This document shows positions 19,003-28,958 of a stretch of DNA of 64,000 nucleotides, piece after piece. Both the position numbers and the translations under genes were made by a program. The notes under the pieces were generated by a model. It was not told where the DNA came from, ran no database searches, and saw only the letters and a list, made by a program, of their open reading frames with translations. Position 1 is the stretch's first letter. Each line of letters starts with the position of its first letter. Origin of the DNA: Marinagarivorans sp. (GTDB taxonomy: Bacteria > Pseudomonadota > Gammaproteobacteria > Pseudomonadales > Cellvibrionaceae). The stretch spans positions 37,520-101,519 of the forward strand of contig JANQJB010000074.1 in the NCBI GenBank assembly GCA_028281865.1, read 5' to 3'.

Positions 19003-20465
19003 GTAATCAAGAAACTGATTTTGAAAAAGACGTACAGCAAAAAATTATGGTTGTCGAGGACGACCCTGACTTACGTGAGGCACTCGTTGATACCTTAAAT
19101 ATGGCCAATTTCGATGTGTTGTCGGCAAATTGTGCTGAAGCTGCAGTCGATATTTTGAAGCAACAAGGTGATATAGGTTTCGTTATTTCAGACGTTAATA
19201 TGGGCAATATGAGTGGCCATGACTTATTGCGCGTGGTTAAAAGTGACTACCCCCATATTCCAGTGTTACTCATTACCGCTTACGCGAGTATTAGTGAGTC
19301 GGTACAGGCAATGCGAGAGGGAGCGATCGATTATCTTGTGAAGCCTTTTGAGGCCGATGTATTGGTGGAGACGGCAAAGCGTCACCTAGGTAGTGGGCAT
19401 TCAATGGACGAGCCGGTAGCGGTATCCGAATCGAGTAAGCAATTATTGCAGTTAGCATGTAGAGTGGCTCAATCAGATTCGACCGTATTGTTGTTGGGCG
19501 AGTCTGGCACGGGTAAGGAAGTGTTAGCACGTTACATACACAATCGTTCACAGCGTGCGGATAAACCTTTTGTCGCAATCAATTGTGCGGCCATTCCGGA
19601 AAATATGCTAGAGGCTATGTTGTTTGGTCACGAGAAGGGAGCTTACACAGGAGCGTACAACGCCGCACCTGGAAAATTCGAGCAAGCGAACGGCGGTACC
19701 TTATTACTCGATGAGATTTCGGAGATGGATCTCGGTTTGCAAGCAAAACTATTACGTGTTTTGCAGGAGCGAGAAGTCGAACGTCTGGGTGGACGAAAAA
19801 GTATAAAACTGGATGTGCGCGTAATTGCAACGTCAAATCGCAACATGCGTCAGGAAGTAGTCGACGGAAAATTTAGAGAAGATTTATATTTTCGATTGAG
19901 CGTTTTACCGTTGCAGTGGGCGCCACTGCGCGATCGCGTAGAGGATATACTGCCGTTAGCGGAAAACCTGCTGCATCGTCACGCAGTTAAACAACATCGC
20001 TCCGGCGTTTATTTAAGTGACTCTGCAGCTCAAGCGCTTGTGAGTTACAGCTGGCCCGGCAACGTTCGAGAGCTTGATAACGTCATGCAGCGTTCATTAA
20101 TTTTGCAACCTGGGTCTAAAATTATGCCGGAAGATTTAGGCTTGCAGGTCGAAGACGTATTTAGTGAAAAACCGTCTTTGGTTGAGGCTCATGAGTGTAT
20201 ACACTCGCCTCGCTCGGCGGCTGATATTCCAGTGAGTTTTTCAATTTCACAACCTTCTGCAAGCCAGTCTCACGGCAAAGACGGTGAGGGTCTAGGCACG
20301 GATTTAAAACGCCGTGAATTTGAAATAATTGTGGAAACTTTGCGCAAGGAAAACGGGAGTAAGAAGAATACCGCGGAACGACTGGGAATTAGCCCGAGAA
20401 CGCTTCGTTACAAGTTGGCGAAGTTGAAAGAAGAGGGTTACGATTTGGCTTCGAGTACATTTTAA
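18999..20465 (+). CDS. fleR: FleR/FlrC sigma-54 response regulator
   Basis: 488 residues: receiver domain (13-130) with Asp65 in VISDVNM as acceptor, AAA+ domain with GESGTGKE, GAYTGA loop and LLLDEISEM, and a Fis-type C-terminal helix-turn-helix (KKNTAERLGISPRTLRYKLA). It is activated by FleS and drives the class III genes (hook, basal body completion). The fliE, fliK and fliL sigma-54 promoters in this window are plausible targets. ATGA overlap with fleS indicates translational coupling. Confidence 0.95.
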   Translation: MSNQETDFEKDVQQKIMVVEDDPDLREALVDTLNMANFDVLSANCAEAAVDILKQQGDIGFVISDVNMGNMSGHDLLRVVKSDYPHIPVLLITAYASISESVQAMREGAIDYLVKPFEADVLVETAKRHLGSGHSMDEPVAVSESSKQLLQLACRVAQSDSTVLLLGESGTGKEVLARYIHNRSQRADKPFVAINCAAIPENMLEAMLFGHEKGAYTGAYNAAPGKFEQANGGTLLLDEISEMDLGLQAKLLRVLQEREVERLGGRKSIKLDVRVIATSNRNMRQEVVDGKFREDLYFRLSVLPLQWAPLRDRVEDILPLAENLLHRHAVKQHRSGVYLSDSAAQALVSYSWPGNVRELDNVMQRSLILQPGSKIMPEDLGLQVEDVFSEKPSLVEAHECIHSPRSAADIPVSFSISQPSASQSHGKDGEGLGTDLKRREFEIIVETLRKENGSKKNTAERLGISPRTLRYKLAKLKEEGYDLASSTF

Positions 20466-21316
20466 AACCCATTTTTTGAAAGCTTTTAGTAAAAGTTGCT
20501 GTTTTAATGACACGTTTTATCGGGCAAAACCTACCCTTTGTCGGTCGACAAATCGGTTTAACTATAAGCATGAAAAACGTACATCAAGGAATACATTAAT
20601 AAGTGCCGCTTTAAGCGGAAAACTTGTCAGCTATTTGTTAAAAAATGTAACAATACGCCTGTCAATGTTGATGGATTTCCCACCTTAGCCGGGAACCGAT
20701 TCGCTAATTTAAAAACATATAGAATTACAGTATAAAAAACAGCTTAACCCCCTAAAAAAAATATTTTTATTTTCGCAAAAGCGCGTCATAATTTCTTAAT
20801 AGAGCTTCTGCATCCTACATATCCTGAATTGAATAACGTTATGTTATGACCTATATTTTTCTGGAGGAAGATGGTTGCTAGCTGGCTCTTCGTTATATGG
20901 CAATCGGCTTTTTCGAAGGCGACCTGGGTTAACCGGCTGGCCACATTCGTCATAAAAGCGAAACAAAATTTTGGGAACCCAAGGGACTAAGCTTTACTCG
21001 AAGTATTGAGCGAGATTGAAGGAAGGTCACCGAGAGAGATTTGCTGTTTGGTAAGTCCACTGTGATCTTAAGTTCGTATAACTACCAGTAACAGATGGTG
21101 TGATAGACGAACACAAGGCAAGAAATTTTCGCGAGAGCTTAGGAGAAAGTGATAGCTTGGGAGTTGTGTTGTGCTGGTAGTTTCGCAGCTTAGGGACATG
21201 TAAAGAAACGCAACTGGAGTGTTATAAAGGGATTTGGCGCGGATGGATCGCGCGGAAAGGACCTTGTTGGTTAATTGTTAGTTAAAACTCTCTTTAACCC
21301 CTAGAGGAGTTCGGAA
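20466..21316. other. Long leader region between fleR and the PA3496-like gene
   Basis: About 850 bp. The first 350 bases are AT-rich, with a TTTGTCG-GT-CGACAAA inverted repeat near 20537-20552 and a CCGCTTTAAGCGG palindrome near 20605. From about 20860 the composition becomes purine-rich and G-rich, with a good ribosome site and short frame at 20871 and a GCGCG...CGCGC hairpin near 21236-21252. This second half could be a structured leader RNA of the small gene at 21317. No promoter was assigned with confidence. Confidence 0.4.
20871..20990 (+). CDS. Possible 39-residue small protein
   Basis: ATG at 20871 follows GGAGGAAG (spacing 3). The frame encodes 39 residues with a hydrophobic, tryptophan-rich start (MVASWLFVIWQSAF) and a basic end. 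The ribosome site is strong but close to the ATG. It could be a membrane microprotein or a leader peptide of the downstream RNA. No family recognised; chance is possible. Confidence 0.3.
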   Translation: MVASWLFVIWQSAFSKATWVNRLATFVIKAKQNFGNPRD

Positions 21317-21484
21317 ATGAACTTAGATGAATTTGACCAAAACATTGATGTGCAGTTTGACGATGTACATGACGACGAAGCAGGATCGTCATCAGTTGGT
21401 ATAGATGCGCGACGTCGTTTGGAAGATAAAATTGAAGAAATGCGTTTAGCCAAAGAAATTCAAGAATTTGATTTTGATTTCTAG
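21317..21484 (+). CDS. PA3496-family small protein
   Basis: 55 residues, with GAGGAG 8 bases before the ATG. The N-terminal half is acidic; the C-terminal half DARRRLEDKIEEMRLAKEI followed by QEFDFDF matches the conserved end of PA3496-family proteins of gammaproteobacteria, described as putative envelope-integrity proteins. No signal peptide or membrane helix is visible. It is an isolated gene set in long flanking non-coding stretches within the flagellar locus, and no link to flagella is known to me. Confidence 0.8.
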   Translation: MNLDEFDQNIDVQFDDVHDDEAGSSSVGIDARRRLEDKIEEMRLAKEIQEFDFDF

Positions 21485-21903
21485 CTAGTCGTATTTATTC
21501 ACCGCGTTTCAAACAGCGTTAATTGCGCTGTTAGGGTCTGTTTTACGCGCTTTTTTCAGGTATTTTTCTGCCTCTCATCTTTGTTCCTTATCACGGAATA
21601 GACAGTTTCTCGCTCTCACTTGTCTTGTGTTACTTCTTCACAGAGTTGTTTGTCTTTTATCGTTAGATTGTTAGTTTCTCCTCGCTTTGCATCGCTATCT
21701 GATTGCAAATGTTTTTCTCTTCCGGCCAGTAAACTCTCGGGGTTTATCGACATGATTTATTGCGAAATTTACCCCGGGTTATTTATTGCGCCAATTTAGT
21801 TGGCCTGTTTTGTGCAATTTCTCCACTAGCTGATTTTTTCTTCGAAAAAGACAAATTATTGGCGAACTTTTAGTTCAATCAATACGTTTAGGCGAGGCTA
21901 AAA
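21485..21903. other. fliE upstream region
   Basis: 419 bp, AT- and pyrimidine-rich. A hairpin AACAGCG/CGCTGTT (21512-21518 and 21526-21532) just after the PA3496-like gene could act in termination or RNA stability, though it lacks a close T-run. The sigma-54 promoter of fliE lies near the right end (listed separately). No other gene seen. Confidence 0.55.
21801..21816 (+). promoter_or_regulatory. Sigma-54 promoter of the fliE operon
   Basis: TGGCCTGTTTTGTGCA has GG (21802-03) and GC (21814-15) with the required 10-base gap and matches TGGC and TGCA of the consensus. Start of transcription near 21826 gives a 78-base leader to fliE. It likely drives fliE through fliJ. Confidence 0.7.
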
Positions 21904-22263
21904 ATGTCTGACAGAGTGGATATTAATCGCGTATTACTTGAAATGCGAACGATACGTAACCAGACAGCAGCATTCAATGGTGTCGGTTCTTTGGCGGAGG
22001 GCAGGCTGCGAGAAGCAGACCCGATGAAACCATCGAATGGGCCTCAATTTGGTGAAATTTTGGCCCAGGCCGTCGACAAGGTAAATAGCATTCAACATCA
22101 ATCAGGCAGTACGGCAAAGGCTTATGTTAAAGGAGATCCGGGCGTTGATATCACGGATGTCATGATTGCATCGCAAAAGTCGAGTGTCGCGTTCCAGGCA
22201 ATCACGCAGGTGAGAAATAAGGTTGTTGAAGCCTATAAAGATGTAATGAACATGCCGATTTAA
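21904..22263 (+). CDS. fliE: Flagellar hook-basal body protein FliE
   Basis: 119 residues. FliE joins the MS ring to the proximal rod and is an early substrate of the flagellar export apparatus. The conserved C-terminal half is clear: [20 protein letters not shown], then [20 protein letters not shown] and [20 protein letters not shown]. First gene of the fliEFGHIJ operon under a sigma-54 promoter. Confidence 0.95.
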   Translation: MSDRVDINRVLLEMRTIRNQTAAFNGVGSLAEGRLREADPMKPSNGPQFGEILAQAVDKVNSIQHQSGSTAKAYVKGDPGVDITDVMIASQKSSVAFQAITQVRNKVVEAYKDVMNMPI

Positions 22264-22329
22264 TGACGATATCTGAGTACTTAGAGCGTTTAGAACTTAT
22301 CGATGATATTGCAAAAAAACTGAAAAATT

Positions 22330-24021
22330 ATGGCTGCAAGTGAAGCGAGTGCTGCAGGGGTTCCTGCGAAAGGACAAAGTGATTTAATAGAAGGTTTTAA
22401 TAGCCTTAATCTTCTGCGTCAAGCCGGCTTAATGGTCGGTTTAGCAGCGAGTGTCGCTGTGGGTTTTTGGGTAGTGTTGTGGACTCAGGGTGAGGATTAC
22501 AAGCCTTTATATGGGAGCCTCGAAAGAATGGATGCTAATCAGATTGTACAGATTCTCGATTTTAACGAGATTAAATATCGGATTGATGAAAAGTCTGGCG
22601 CCTTGCTAGTTGTTGGCGATCAGATACATAAGGCTCGAATCAAATTAGCAGAATCAGGTGTTCCCACGACCAATACGGTTGGCTTCGAGTTACTTGATAA
22701 AGAACAGCCAATTGGTACTAGCCAGTTTATGGAAACTGCGCGCTATCGTCGCAGTCTCGAGGGAGAGCTTGCGCGCACAATAACGAGTGTCAATGCGGTG
22801 CGCTCGGCACGTGTACATTTAGCGATACCGAAACAGTCGGTTTTTGTTCGGGATGGCCGTGAACCGAGTGCATCCGTTTTCCTCGAAATTTTTCCAGGGC
22901 GAGCGCTAGAATCGCATCAGGCCGCCGGCATCGCCAATTTAGTCGCCGCAAGTATTTCAGAATTAAAGCCGGAAAACGTCACAATAATTGATCAAAAAGG
23001 TTCGATCATTTCGACCGGCCGAGAGGATAAGAAGCTGACGATCGCTGCGCAGCAGCTCGACTACACACGCAAATTTGAAAACGATATTGTCGCGCGGGTG
23101 GGGCGTTTATTAACCCCGTTATTAGGTGAAGAGAAATTCAAAACTGAAGTGAGTGCAGATCTGGATTTTACTGAAATTGAGCAGGCTGAAGAGATTTTTA
23201 ATCCCGACTTGCCGTCAGTTAGAAGTGAACAAACGGTTGAAGAAACGCGTATAGGCGCTGACCAGGTTGGTGGAGTCGCTGGAGCGCTGGGCAATCAGCC
23301 ACCCGCCGATGGGCAAGCTCCGGAACAGGCGGCCCCTGCCGATGCAGGCGGTGTTAACGCAACGCCTTCCAACAAGCGTGTACTTGCGACACGTAACTAT
23401 GAGCTCGATCGACAATTTCGCCACGTCAAACATGAAAAAGGGCGTTTAAAACGCCTCACTGTGGCGGTAGTGATTGACGACAAAGCCACTGCCAATACAG
23501 AAACCGGGGCAGCAGAGCGGACGCCTTGGACGGAAGCCGAGCTCGAACGTTTATCTATACTAGTAAGGGATGCAGTTGGATATTCAGCTGAGCGCGGCGA
23601 CAGTGTCAATATCTTAAACGAACCCTTTGTTAATTTGGCAACGGAAGAGGTTTTCGAAGAGCCCAAAATTTGGGAGCAAGACTGGGTTAAGTCTCTTATT
23701 AAACAAGTGACCGGGTTAATCGTGATTGCAATATTAGCTATTGGTTTATTGCGCCCGATACTGAAAAACCTCGCTGCATCAGGCTCGCAAACGCGTGAGC
23801 GTGAGGAGGCGCGGGAACTCGCGCAGCTGCAAGCAGCAGGAATTGATTCGATCGATTCTCTTTCTGATGAAACTGTTACGTTGACCGGAGGTGGTGAATC
23901 CCTGGCGCTGCCAAGTCCAGAGGAGTCATACGAGCAACAACTAAACTCCGTTAAAGCACTCGTCGCAGAGGATGCTGGCCGAGTGGCACAAGTGATCAAA
24001 CGTTGGATTAGTGACGAATGA
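22330..24021 (+). CDS. fliF: Flagellar MS-ring protein FliF
   Basis: 563 residues. It forms the membrane ring on which the flagellum is built. Transmembrane helices are at about 33-52 (GLMVGLAASVAVGFWVVLW) and 455-475 (VTGLIVIAILAIGLLRPIL). The periplasmic part contains the ring-building motifs, for example ARVHLAIPKQSVFVRDGREP. The C-terminal cytoplasmic tail binds FliG. An Ala/Pro-rich insert (about 315-345) lies in the periplasmic domain. The ribosome site is weak. It overlaps fliG by 4 bases. Confidence 0.96.
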   Translation: MAASEASAAGVPAKGQSDLIEGFNSLNLLRQAGLMVGLAASVAVGFWVVLWTQGEDYKPLYGSLERMDANQIVQILDFNEIKYRIDEKSGALLVVGDQIHKARIKLAESGVPTTNTVGFELLDKEQPIGTSQFMETARYRRSLEGELARTITSVNAVRSARVHLAIPKQSVFVRDGREPSASVFLEIFPGRALESHQAAGIANLVAASISELKPENVTIIDQKGSIISTGREDKKLTIAAQQLDYTRKFENDIVARVGRLLTPLLGEEKFKTEVSADLDFTEIEQAEEIFNPDLPSVRSEQTVEETRIGADQVGGVAGALGNQPPADGQAPEQAAPADAGGVNATPSNKRVLATRNYELDRQFRHVKHEKGRLKRLTVAVVIDDKATANTETGAAERTPWTEAELERLSILVRDAVGYSAERGDSVNILNEPFVNLATEEVFEEPKIWEQDWVKSLIKQVTGLIVIAILAIGLLRPILKNLAASGSQTREREEARELAQLQAAGIDSIDSLSDETVTLTGGGESLALPSPEESYEQQLNSVKALVAEDAGRVAQVIKRWISDE

Positions 24022-25058
24022 GCAAGCCCACTGCTGTAAAACGCCAGGAGGAAGAAAAGCCAAAGATAAATTTGTCGCGTGTTGATCAGGCGGCGATTTT
24101 GCTTTTGTCGTTGGGTGAGGGTACAGCTGCAGAAATTCTCAAGCATATGGGGCCAAAGGAAGTTCAGCGGCTCGGCACAGCGATGGCGCAGTTGCAAAAC
24201 GTTCAGCAGTTCGAAGTGGAATATGTAGTCACAAACTTTATGGAGGAAGTGCGCACACAAACGGGGCTCGGTATGGGGGCCGATAACTACATTCGCAATA
24301 TGCTGGTTACTGCGTTGGGTGAGGATAAAGCCCACGGTTTAATTGATCGCATTTTACTGGGTGGCAATACTACGGGCCTCGACACGCTCAAGTGGATGGA
24401 GGCGCGCTCGGTCGCGGAGATAATTCGCAATGAGCACCCGCAAATTCAAGCCATCGTTCTCGCTTATTTGGACTCCGATCAATCGGCCGAAATAGTCACA
24501 TACTTTCCCGAGAAGGTGCGCCTTGACGTGATCATGCGTGTGGCTTCACTTGATACGGTGCAGCCAAGTGCGTTGCAAGAACTCAATAAAATTCTGGAAA
24601 AACAATTCTCCGGCAATGCAGGGGCGCAAACTAAGGAAATGGGTGGCTTTAAAACAGCGGCGGAGATAATGAACAACCTCGAAAGCTCAGTCGAAAATGA
24701 ACTGATGGAGGCTATTAAAGAAATCGATGAGGATATGGGTACGCAAATATCGGAACTCATGTTTGTATTCGACAACTTGAAAGATGTCGACGATCGCGGT
24801 ATCCAAACGCTTTTGCGAGAAGTGTCCTCAGAGGTGCTTATTTTGGCTCTCAAAGGAGCCGACGAGGAGTTGCAGGAGAAAATATTCAAAAATATGTCCA
24901 CGCGTGCTGCGGAATTGCTGCGTGACGACCTTGAGGCGCGCGGACCGGTTAAAGTATCCGAAGTTGAGAACGCGCAGAAAGAAGTTCTTACCATCTGTCG
25001 ACGTATGGCGGATGCGGGAGAGATATCACTCGGTGGTGGTGGAGAGGAGATGATTTAA
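24018..25058 (+). CDS. fliG: Flagellar motor switch protein FliG
   Basis: 346 residues, slightly longer than usual because of a charged start. It sits on the MS ring and transmits torque from the stator. The N-terminal FliF-binding domain, the middle domain with HPQIQAIVLAYLDSDQSAEI, and the C-terminal torque helix (LMFVFDNLKDVDDRGIQTLL, with charged residues facing MotA) are all present. The start overlaps the fliF stop (ATGA). Confidence 0.96.
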   Translation: MSKPTAVKRQEEEKPKINLSRVDQAAILLLSLGEGTAAEILKHMGPKEVQRLGTAMAQLQNVQQFEVEYVVTNFMEEVRTQTGLGMGADNYIRNMLVTALGEDKAHGLIDRILLGGNTTGLDTLKWMEARSVAEIIRNEHPQIQAIVLAYLDSDQSAEIVTYFPEKVRLDVIMRVASLDTVQPSALQELNKILEKQFSGNAGAQTKEMGGFKTAAEIMNNLESSVENELMEAIKEIDEDMGTQISELMFVFDNLKDVDDRGIQTLLREVSSEVLILALKGADEELQEKIFKNMSTRAAELLRDDLEARGPVKVSEVENAQKEVLTICRRMADAGEISLGGGGEEMI

Positions 25059-25064
25059 CACCTT

Positions 25065-26084
25065 ATGAGTTCTGCTAAATTACCGCCGCGTATTCCGTTC
25101 GAAGACTTAAAAGAAGTGAGTGCTTGGTCAATCCCAGCCGTGGGCGGCAAGGTCATAAAACCGAAAGCCAAACCTAATATACGCGAGCGCAAAAAGAAGT
25201 CGGAAGAGACCATAGAAGATGTCACCGGTGATGTCACCTTAAAGCCACTAACGGCAGAGGGCCTGCAGGAAATCGCTGCGACTGTGGAAAAAGAAGCTTG
25301 CGAAAACGGCTATCAGGAGGGCCTGCAAAAAGGTCTGCAGGAAGGTGAAGCAAAAGGCTTTGCCGCGGGAGAAAAAAAAGCTTACGCAGAAAAGTCTTTG
25401 CAGCTTGAGCAGCTCGCTACTTTGCTGACTCAGCTTACACAAGGGCTGCAAGAACCTCTTACAAACCACCAGCACCAGGTTGATAATCTTGTTATCGATC
25501 TTGCCACCGGCTTTGCAAAGCACCTGATAAATACCGAATTAAGTAAAAAGCCAGAATTGTTGGTGAATATCGTTAAAAAGGCCGTCCAGGCTCTGCCCGT
25601 TGGATCTTCGCACACGCGCATTTACGCGAACTCTCACGATATCGAGCGCCTGCAGTCGCAGGCGAACTTGGCAGAGAAAAATTGGCACTTCCTTGTCGAT
25701 GACAACCTGGCGCCCGGTGGAGTGCGAGTCGAAACTGATGAAAGTTTGGTTGATTATTCTCTGGATGCGCGCCTGGCGGAATACTTTAACGAAGTTGAGG
25801 ACGTACCTGATTTCGATTTTCAAGACGTTGTCGAAGTGCCCGACTATGTACAAATGGCTGAACAAGCATTGGACGAACAGCCAAAAGAAGCCCTCGAAGA
25901 GGACCCCATTATCGACGGTATAGCGCCCGAAGACGAGCGCAGCTCTGAGGTGATGCCGGACGACTTATTGGCTGAACTTGATGGCATTACCCAGGAATTA
26001 GATGCTGACTCAAGCAGTGAAATCGAAATCGATAACGACGGTGAATCAGCAGACGATGAGCTTGACGGGGCGCCTGATGACTGA
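25065..26084 (+). CDS. fliH: Flagellar assembly protein FliH
   Basis: 339 residues, longer than E. coli FliH (about 230). It regulates the FliI ATPase and delivers it to the export gate. The glycine-repeat segment [20 protein letters not shown] (about 83-102, GxxxG-type repeats) is diagnostic, and the conserved C-terminal domain reaches [20 protein letters not shown]. The last 90 residues are an unusual acidic tail rich in Asp and Glu. It overlaps fliI by 8 bases. Confidence 0.93.
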   Translation: MSSAKLPPRIPFEDLKEVSAWSIPAVGGKVIKPKAKPNIRERKKKSEETIEDVTGDVTLKPLTAEGLQEIAATVEKEACENGYQEGLQKGLQEGEAKGFAAGEKKAYAEKSLQLEQLATLLTQLTQGLQEPLTNHQHQVDNLVIDLATGFAKHLINTELSKKPELLVNIVKKAVQALPVGSSHTRIYANSHDIERLQSQANLAEKNWHFLVDDNLAPGGVRVETDESLVDYSLDARLAEYFNEVEDVPDFDFQDVVEVPDYVQMAEQALDEQPKEALEEDPIIDGIAPEDERSSEVMPDDLLAELDGITQELDADSSSEIEIDNDGESADDELDGAPDD

Positions 26085-27435
26085 AACTCAACGCGGAGCT
26101 GAGAGCGCAGTTGAACGGTTACAGAGGTTTCGTCAATACGATTTATTAGCAAAACAGCCTCAGGCGTTTGGCCGAATCACACGCATGGTGGGCTTGACGC
26201 TCGAAGCTGTCGGGCTCAATGTCTCTATTGGGCACACGTGTCAGGTGCTCATGGCGAACGATCGCGTTATCGAAACCGAGGTTGTCGGTTTCGCCGGCGA
26301 AAAAACCTTCCTAATGCCTATTCAGTCGATTGACGGTCTCCAGCCGGGCGCGCGCGTTGTGCCGCGAGATCACAGCGCGGGCATTCCTATCGGCGGTGAA
26401 ATACTTGGGCGGGTGATTGATGGGATGGGGACTCCGCTGGATGGACGCGGTCCACTGAGCGGTGAGCACACCTTGTCGACGATTGCCTCGGTGATAAATC
26501 CGCTCCATCGCATGCCGATAAAACGTCCGCTCGATGTAGGCGTTCGCGCAATTAACGGTTTACTGACAGTTGGGCAAGGGCAGCGTTTGGGGTTGTTTGC
26601 CGGCAGCGGTGTTGGGAAGAGTGTGCTTATGGGCATGATGACCAAATTTACCGAGGCCGACGTTGTGGTTGTCGGGCTGATCGGCGAGCGTGGTCGAGAA
26701 GTAAAGGAATTTATTGACCATATACTAGGCGACGAGGGTTTAGCTCGCGCAGCTGTAGTTGCAGCACCCGCAGATGATGCACCGCTTATGCGCCTTCGAG
26801 CGTCCTACCTCGCAACGCGCATCGCCGAATATTTTAGGGATCAGGGTAAGCGTGTATTGCTATTGATGGACTCGCTAACGCGGTTTGCCCAAGCTCAGCG
26901 TGAAATCGCATTGGCGATCGGTGAGCCTCCGGCGACCAAAGGCTATCCTCCTTCCGTTTTTGCCCGTATTCCCGAACTTGTTGAACGTGCCGGCAATGGC
27001 AGTCAAGACGGCGGATCGATCACGGCCTTCTATACTGTATTAACAGAGGGCGATGATTTGCAGGATCCGATCGCCGATGCAGCGCGCGCAATTCTGGATG
27101 GCCATATCGTATTGTCGCGCCAATTGGCCGAAGAGGGCATATACCCAGCAATCGACGTTGAAGGTTCTATCAGTCGTGTGATGCAAAATATTGTTAGCTC
27201 TCAACAGCTCAATGATGTGCATCGCTTGAAGCAGCTACTATCAAAGTATCGGCAAAATAGAGATTTGATTACAGTCGGCGCATATGAAGCGGGGACGGAT
27301 CCCGAATTGGATTTGGCGATGGCCAAATATCCAGAGTTTATGGCTTATGTTAGCCAGGCACTCGATCAAAAATCGCAAATTGCTGAAAGCGTAAATCATC
27401 TTTCAAAGGTATTAGAACCTCCAAGTCAAAATTAG
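26077..27435 (+). CDS. fliI: Flagellum-specific ATPase FliI
   Basis: 452 residues from ATG 26077 ([10 protein letters not shown]); longer frames reaching into fliH are less likely because typical FliI is 440-460 residues. It energises flagellar export and is related to the F1 beta subunit. Walker [12 protein letters not shown], Walker [17 protein letters not shown] and GSGSITAF-like [11 protein letters not shown] are visible. It overlaps the end of fliH by 8 bases and is followed by a 139-base gap before fliJ. Confidence 0.95.
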   Translation: MTETQRGAESAVERLQRFRQYDLLAKQPQAFGRITRMVGLTLEAVGLNVSIGHTCQVLMANDRVIETEVVGFAGEKTFLMPIQSIDGLQPGARVVPRDHSAGIPIGGEILGRVIDGMGTPLDGRGPLSGEHTLSTIASVINPLHRMPIKRPLDVGVRAINGLLTVGQGQRLGLFAGSGVGKSVLMGMMTKFTEADVVVVGLIGERGREVKEFIDHILGDEGLARAAVVAAPADDAPLMRLRASYLATRIAEYFRDQGKRVLLLMDSLTRFAQAQREIALAIGEPPATKGYPPSVFARIPELVERAGNGSQDGGSITAFYTVLTEGDDLQDPIADAARAILDGHIVLSRQLAEEGIYPAIDVEGSISRVMQNIVSSQQLNDVHRLKQLLSKYRQNRDLITVGAYEAGTDPELDLAMAKYPEFMAYVSQALDQKSQIAESVNHLSKVLEPPSQN

Positions 27436-27574
27436 TGTGCTTTATATTAAGAATTGTTTTTTTGTTTGCATGATCGCTTTTAAAAATATTTTTTTATTTA
27501 AAAAAATTTTTAAAATAAGAAAACACTCCAGCTTTAACTAATTGTTATTAAAAATTGATGTTGGGAAAGTAACG

Positions 27575-28039
27575 ATGGCAGTAAAACGCTCCGAACGGTT
27601 GACGGTCATATTATCGATTGCTGAAAAAGAAGCGAACGATGCGGCTAAGATTATGGAGCAAGCGCGAGTGGTGTTGGAATTCGAACGTCATAAGCTCGAA
27701 GATTTGGTTGCCTACTACAATGAGTATGCTGATTCTTCGTCCCGCAAAGGAAAAACGGTTTCTGTCGATAATATGGCGCGTGAGCGTTCATTTTTAGTGC
27801 ATTTGATCGATGCTCAACAACAGCAGGAGAAGCTTGTCGCTCAGCATCAACAGTTAGTTGAGCAAAAAAAACGGAATTGGCAAGAAAAACAGCTTAAGTT
27901 TCGTGCCCTGGGCGACTTAGTCGATCGTATAATTGCTGATGAGAATAAGGTGTTATCGCGTAAGGAAGAAAAATTATTAGATGATTGGTATTTGCAAATT
28001 TCTCAAATTCGAGAGGGAAATTGGCGAGAAAATATCTAA
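27575..28039 (+). CDS. fliJ: Flagellar export protein FliJ
   Basis: 154 residues from ATG 27575. It is an almost wholly alpha-helical coiled-coil protein (RLTVILSIAEKEANDAAKIM ... QQQEKLVAQHQQLVEQKKRN), as expected for FliJ, the stalk-like partner of FliI that escorts chaperones to the export gate. A TTG-initiated extension from 27542 is unlikely. It is the last gene before the inserted chemosensory cluster. An AT-rich stretch with long A/T runs (about 27455-27525) separates it from fliI. Confidence 0.9.
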   Translation: MAVKRSERLTVILSIAEKEANDAAKIMEQARVVLEFERHKLEDLVAYYNEYADSSSRKGKTVSVDNMARERSFLVHLIDAQQQQEKLVAQHQQLVEQKKRNWQEKQLKFRALGDLVDRIIADENKVLSRKEEKLLDDWYLQISQIREGNWRENI

Positions 28040-28152
28040 ATTGACGTTAAACAATTGCCAATTTTCTCCTACAAATCACATTTCTCTGACTAGACTTAAA
28101 TTAATCATCCTTATTGCAATGGCATATCTTTAATGGTTAAAGAGGATTGCGA

Positions 28153-28437
28153 ATGTCTAATTGTGTAGACCTTGAATTGCCGGAACAGCTGACGGTTGCT
28201 AACGTGCAGAATTTACATGAGAAACTAGAGGCCATCGTTGACGACAAGAAAAATGATGCCATTCTCGTAAACGCAAGCTCCGTTACACGCGCAGATACGG
28301 CGGGCTTGCAATTGTTATATGCCATGGTAGTTGCGGCAAAAGAGCGCCAAATTACCTTGCAATGGAAAACACCCTCGGACGTATTGTTAAATGCGGCTGG
28401 AACACTTGGATTAACACAACACCTCGGTATCAACTGA
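28153..28437 (+). CDS. STAS-domain protein of the chemosensory cluster
   Basis: 94 residues from ATG 28153 with AGAGGA upstream. It has a STAS fold like MlaB/anti-sigma antagonists: VDLELPEQLTVANVQNLHEK and ILVNASSVTRADTAGLQLLY, where the usual Ser of the DSSG motif is replaced by Thr-Ala (ADTAG), so a Thr may be the phosphorylation site. Genes like this often precede cheY-cheA in Che2/F7-like clusters. First gene of the inserted sensory operon. Confidence 0.85.
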   Translation: MSNCVDLELPEQLTVANVQNLHEKLEAIVDDKKNDAILVNASSVTRADTAGLQLLYAMVVAAKERQITLQWKTPSDVLLNAAGTLGLTQHLGIN

Positions 28438-28455
28438 TCTAGATGGAGTAATAAA

Positions 28456-28818
28456 ATGGCAAAAATTCTTGCAGTCGATGATTCTGCCTCAATGCGTCAA
28501 ATGGTTTCCTTCACGCTAAAAGGTGCAGGGCACGATGTGTATGAAGCCAGTGACGGAGTTGAAGCGCTCAAAATGGCAAATTCCCAGAGCGGAGTTGATT
28601 TAGTGATTTCAGACATCAATATGCCCAACATGGATGGAATATCACTAATAAAAGAATTACGCGCTTTACCCGATTATAAATTTACGCCTATTTTGATGCT
28701 GACGACAGAGTCTGGGTCGGATAAAAAAAGCGAAGGTAAAGCGGCCGGAGCAACTGGCTGGATCGTAAAACCGTTTAATCCGGATCAGCTTCTCGCTACT
28801 ATCGGCAAAGTAATTTAA
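28456..28818 (+). CDS. cheY: Chemotaxis response regulator CheY (second system)
   Basis: 120 residues, a stand-alone receiver. The acidic pair is DD at 8-9, the phospho-acceptor Asp53 sits in VISDINMPNMDG, the conserved Thr is in LMLTTESG, and Lys in WIVKPFNP. It is the output or phosphate sink for the CheA encoded next. It resembles CheY of P. aeruginosa Che2 more than the flagellar-switch CheY by context; binding to FliM is not tested by sequence. Confidence 0.92.
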   Translation: MAKILAVDDSASMRQMVSFTLKGAGHDVYEASDGVEALKMANSQSGVDLVISDINMPNMDGISLIKELRALPDYKFTPILMLTTESGSDKKSEGKAAGATGWIVKPFNPDQLLATIGKVI

Positions 28819-28827
28819 TTTTATCGT

Positions 28828-28853
28828 TAAAGTAGTATAAATACTGTCGATAA
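28828..28853 (+). promoter_or_regulatory. Sigma-28-like element upstream of cheA
   Basis: TAAAGTAG (28828-28835) and GTCGATAA (28846-28853) match 6 and 7 of 8 positions of the sigma-28 boxes. Spacing is 10 instead of the usual 11, which weakens the call. It lies in the 140-base gap between cheY and cheA. Confidence 0.4.
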
Positions 28854-28958
28854 ATTTATTTTGGCAAAATCATCTTATGGTCATTAGAAAAGGATTTTAT
28901 TGTGCGCAAATTTTTTACGTCAAAATATATATCATGTTAAATAAAATGGGATGCTGAC

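Noticed and set aside
23397..24335. 312-residue antisense frame over fliF/fliG
   Set aside because: It is the shadow of two certain genes, has a Cys/Ser/Arg-rich composition and no family resemblance.
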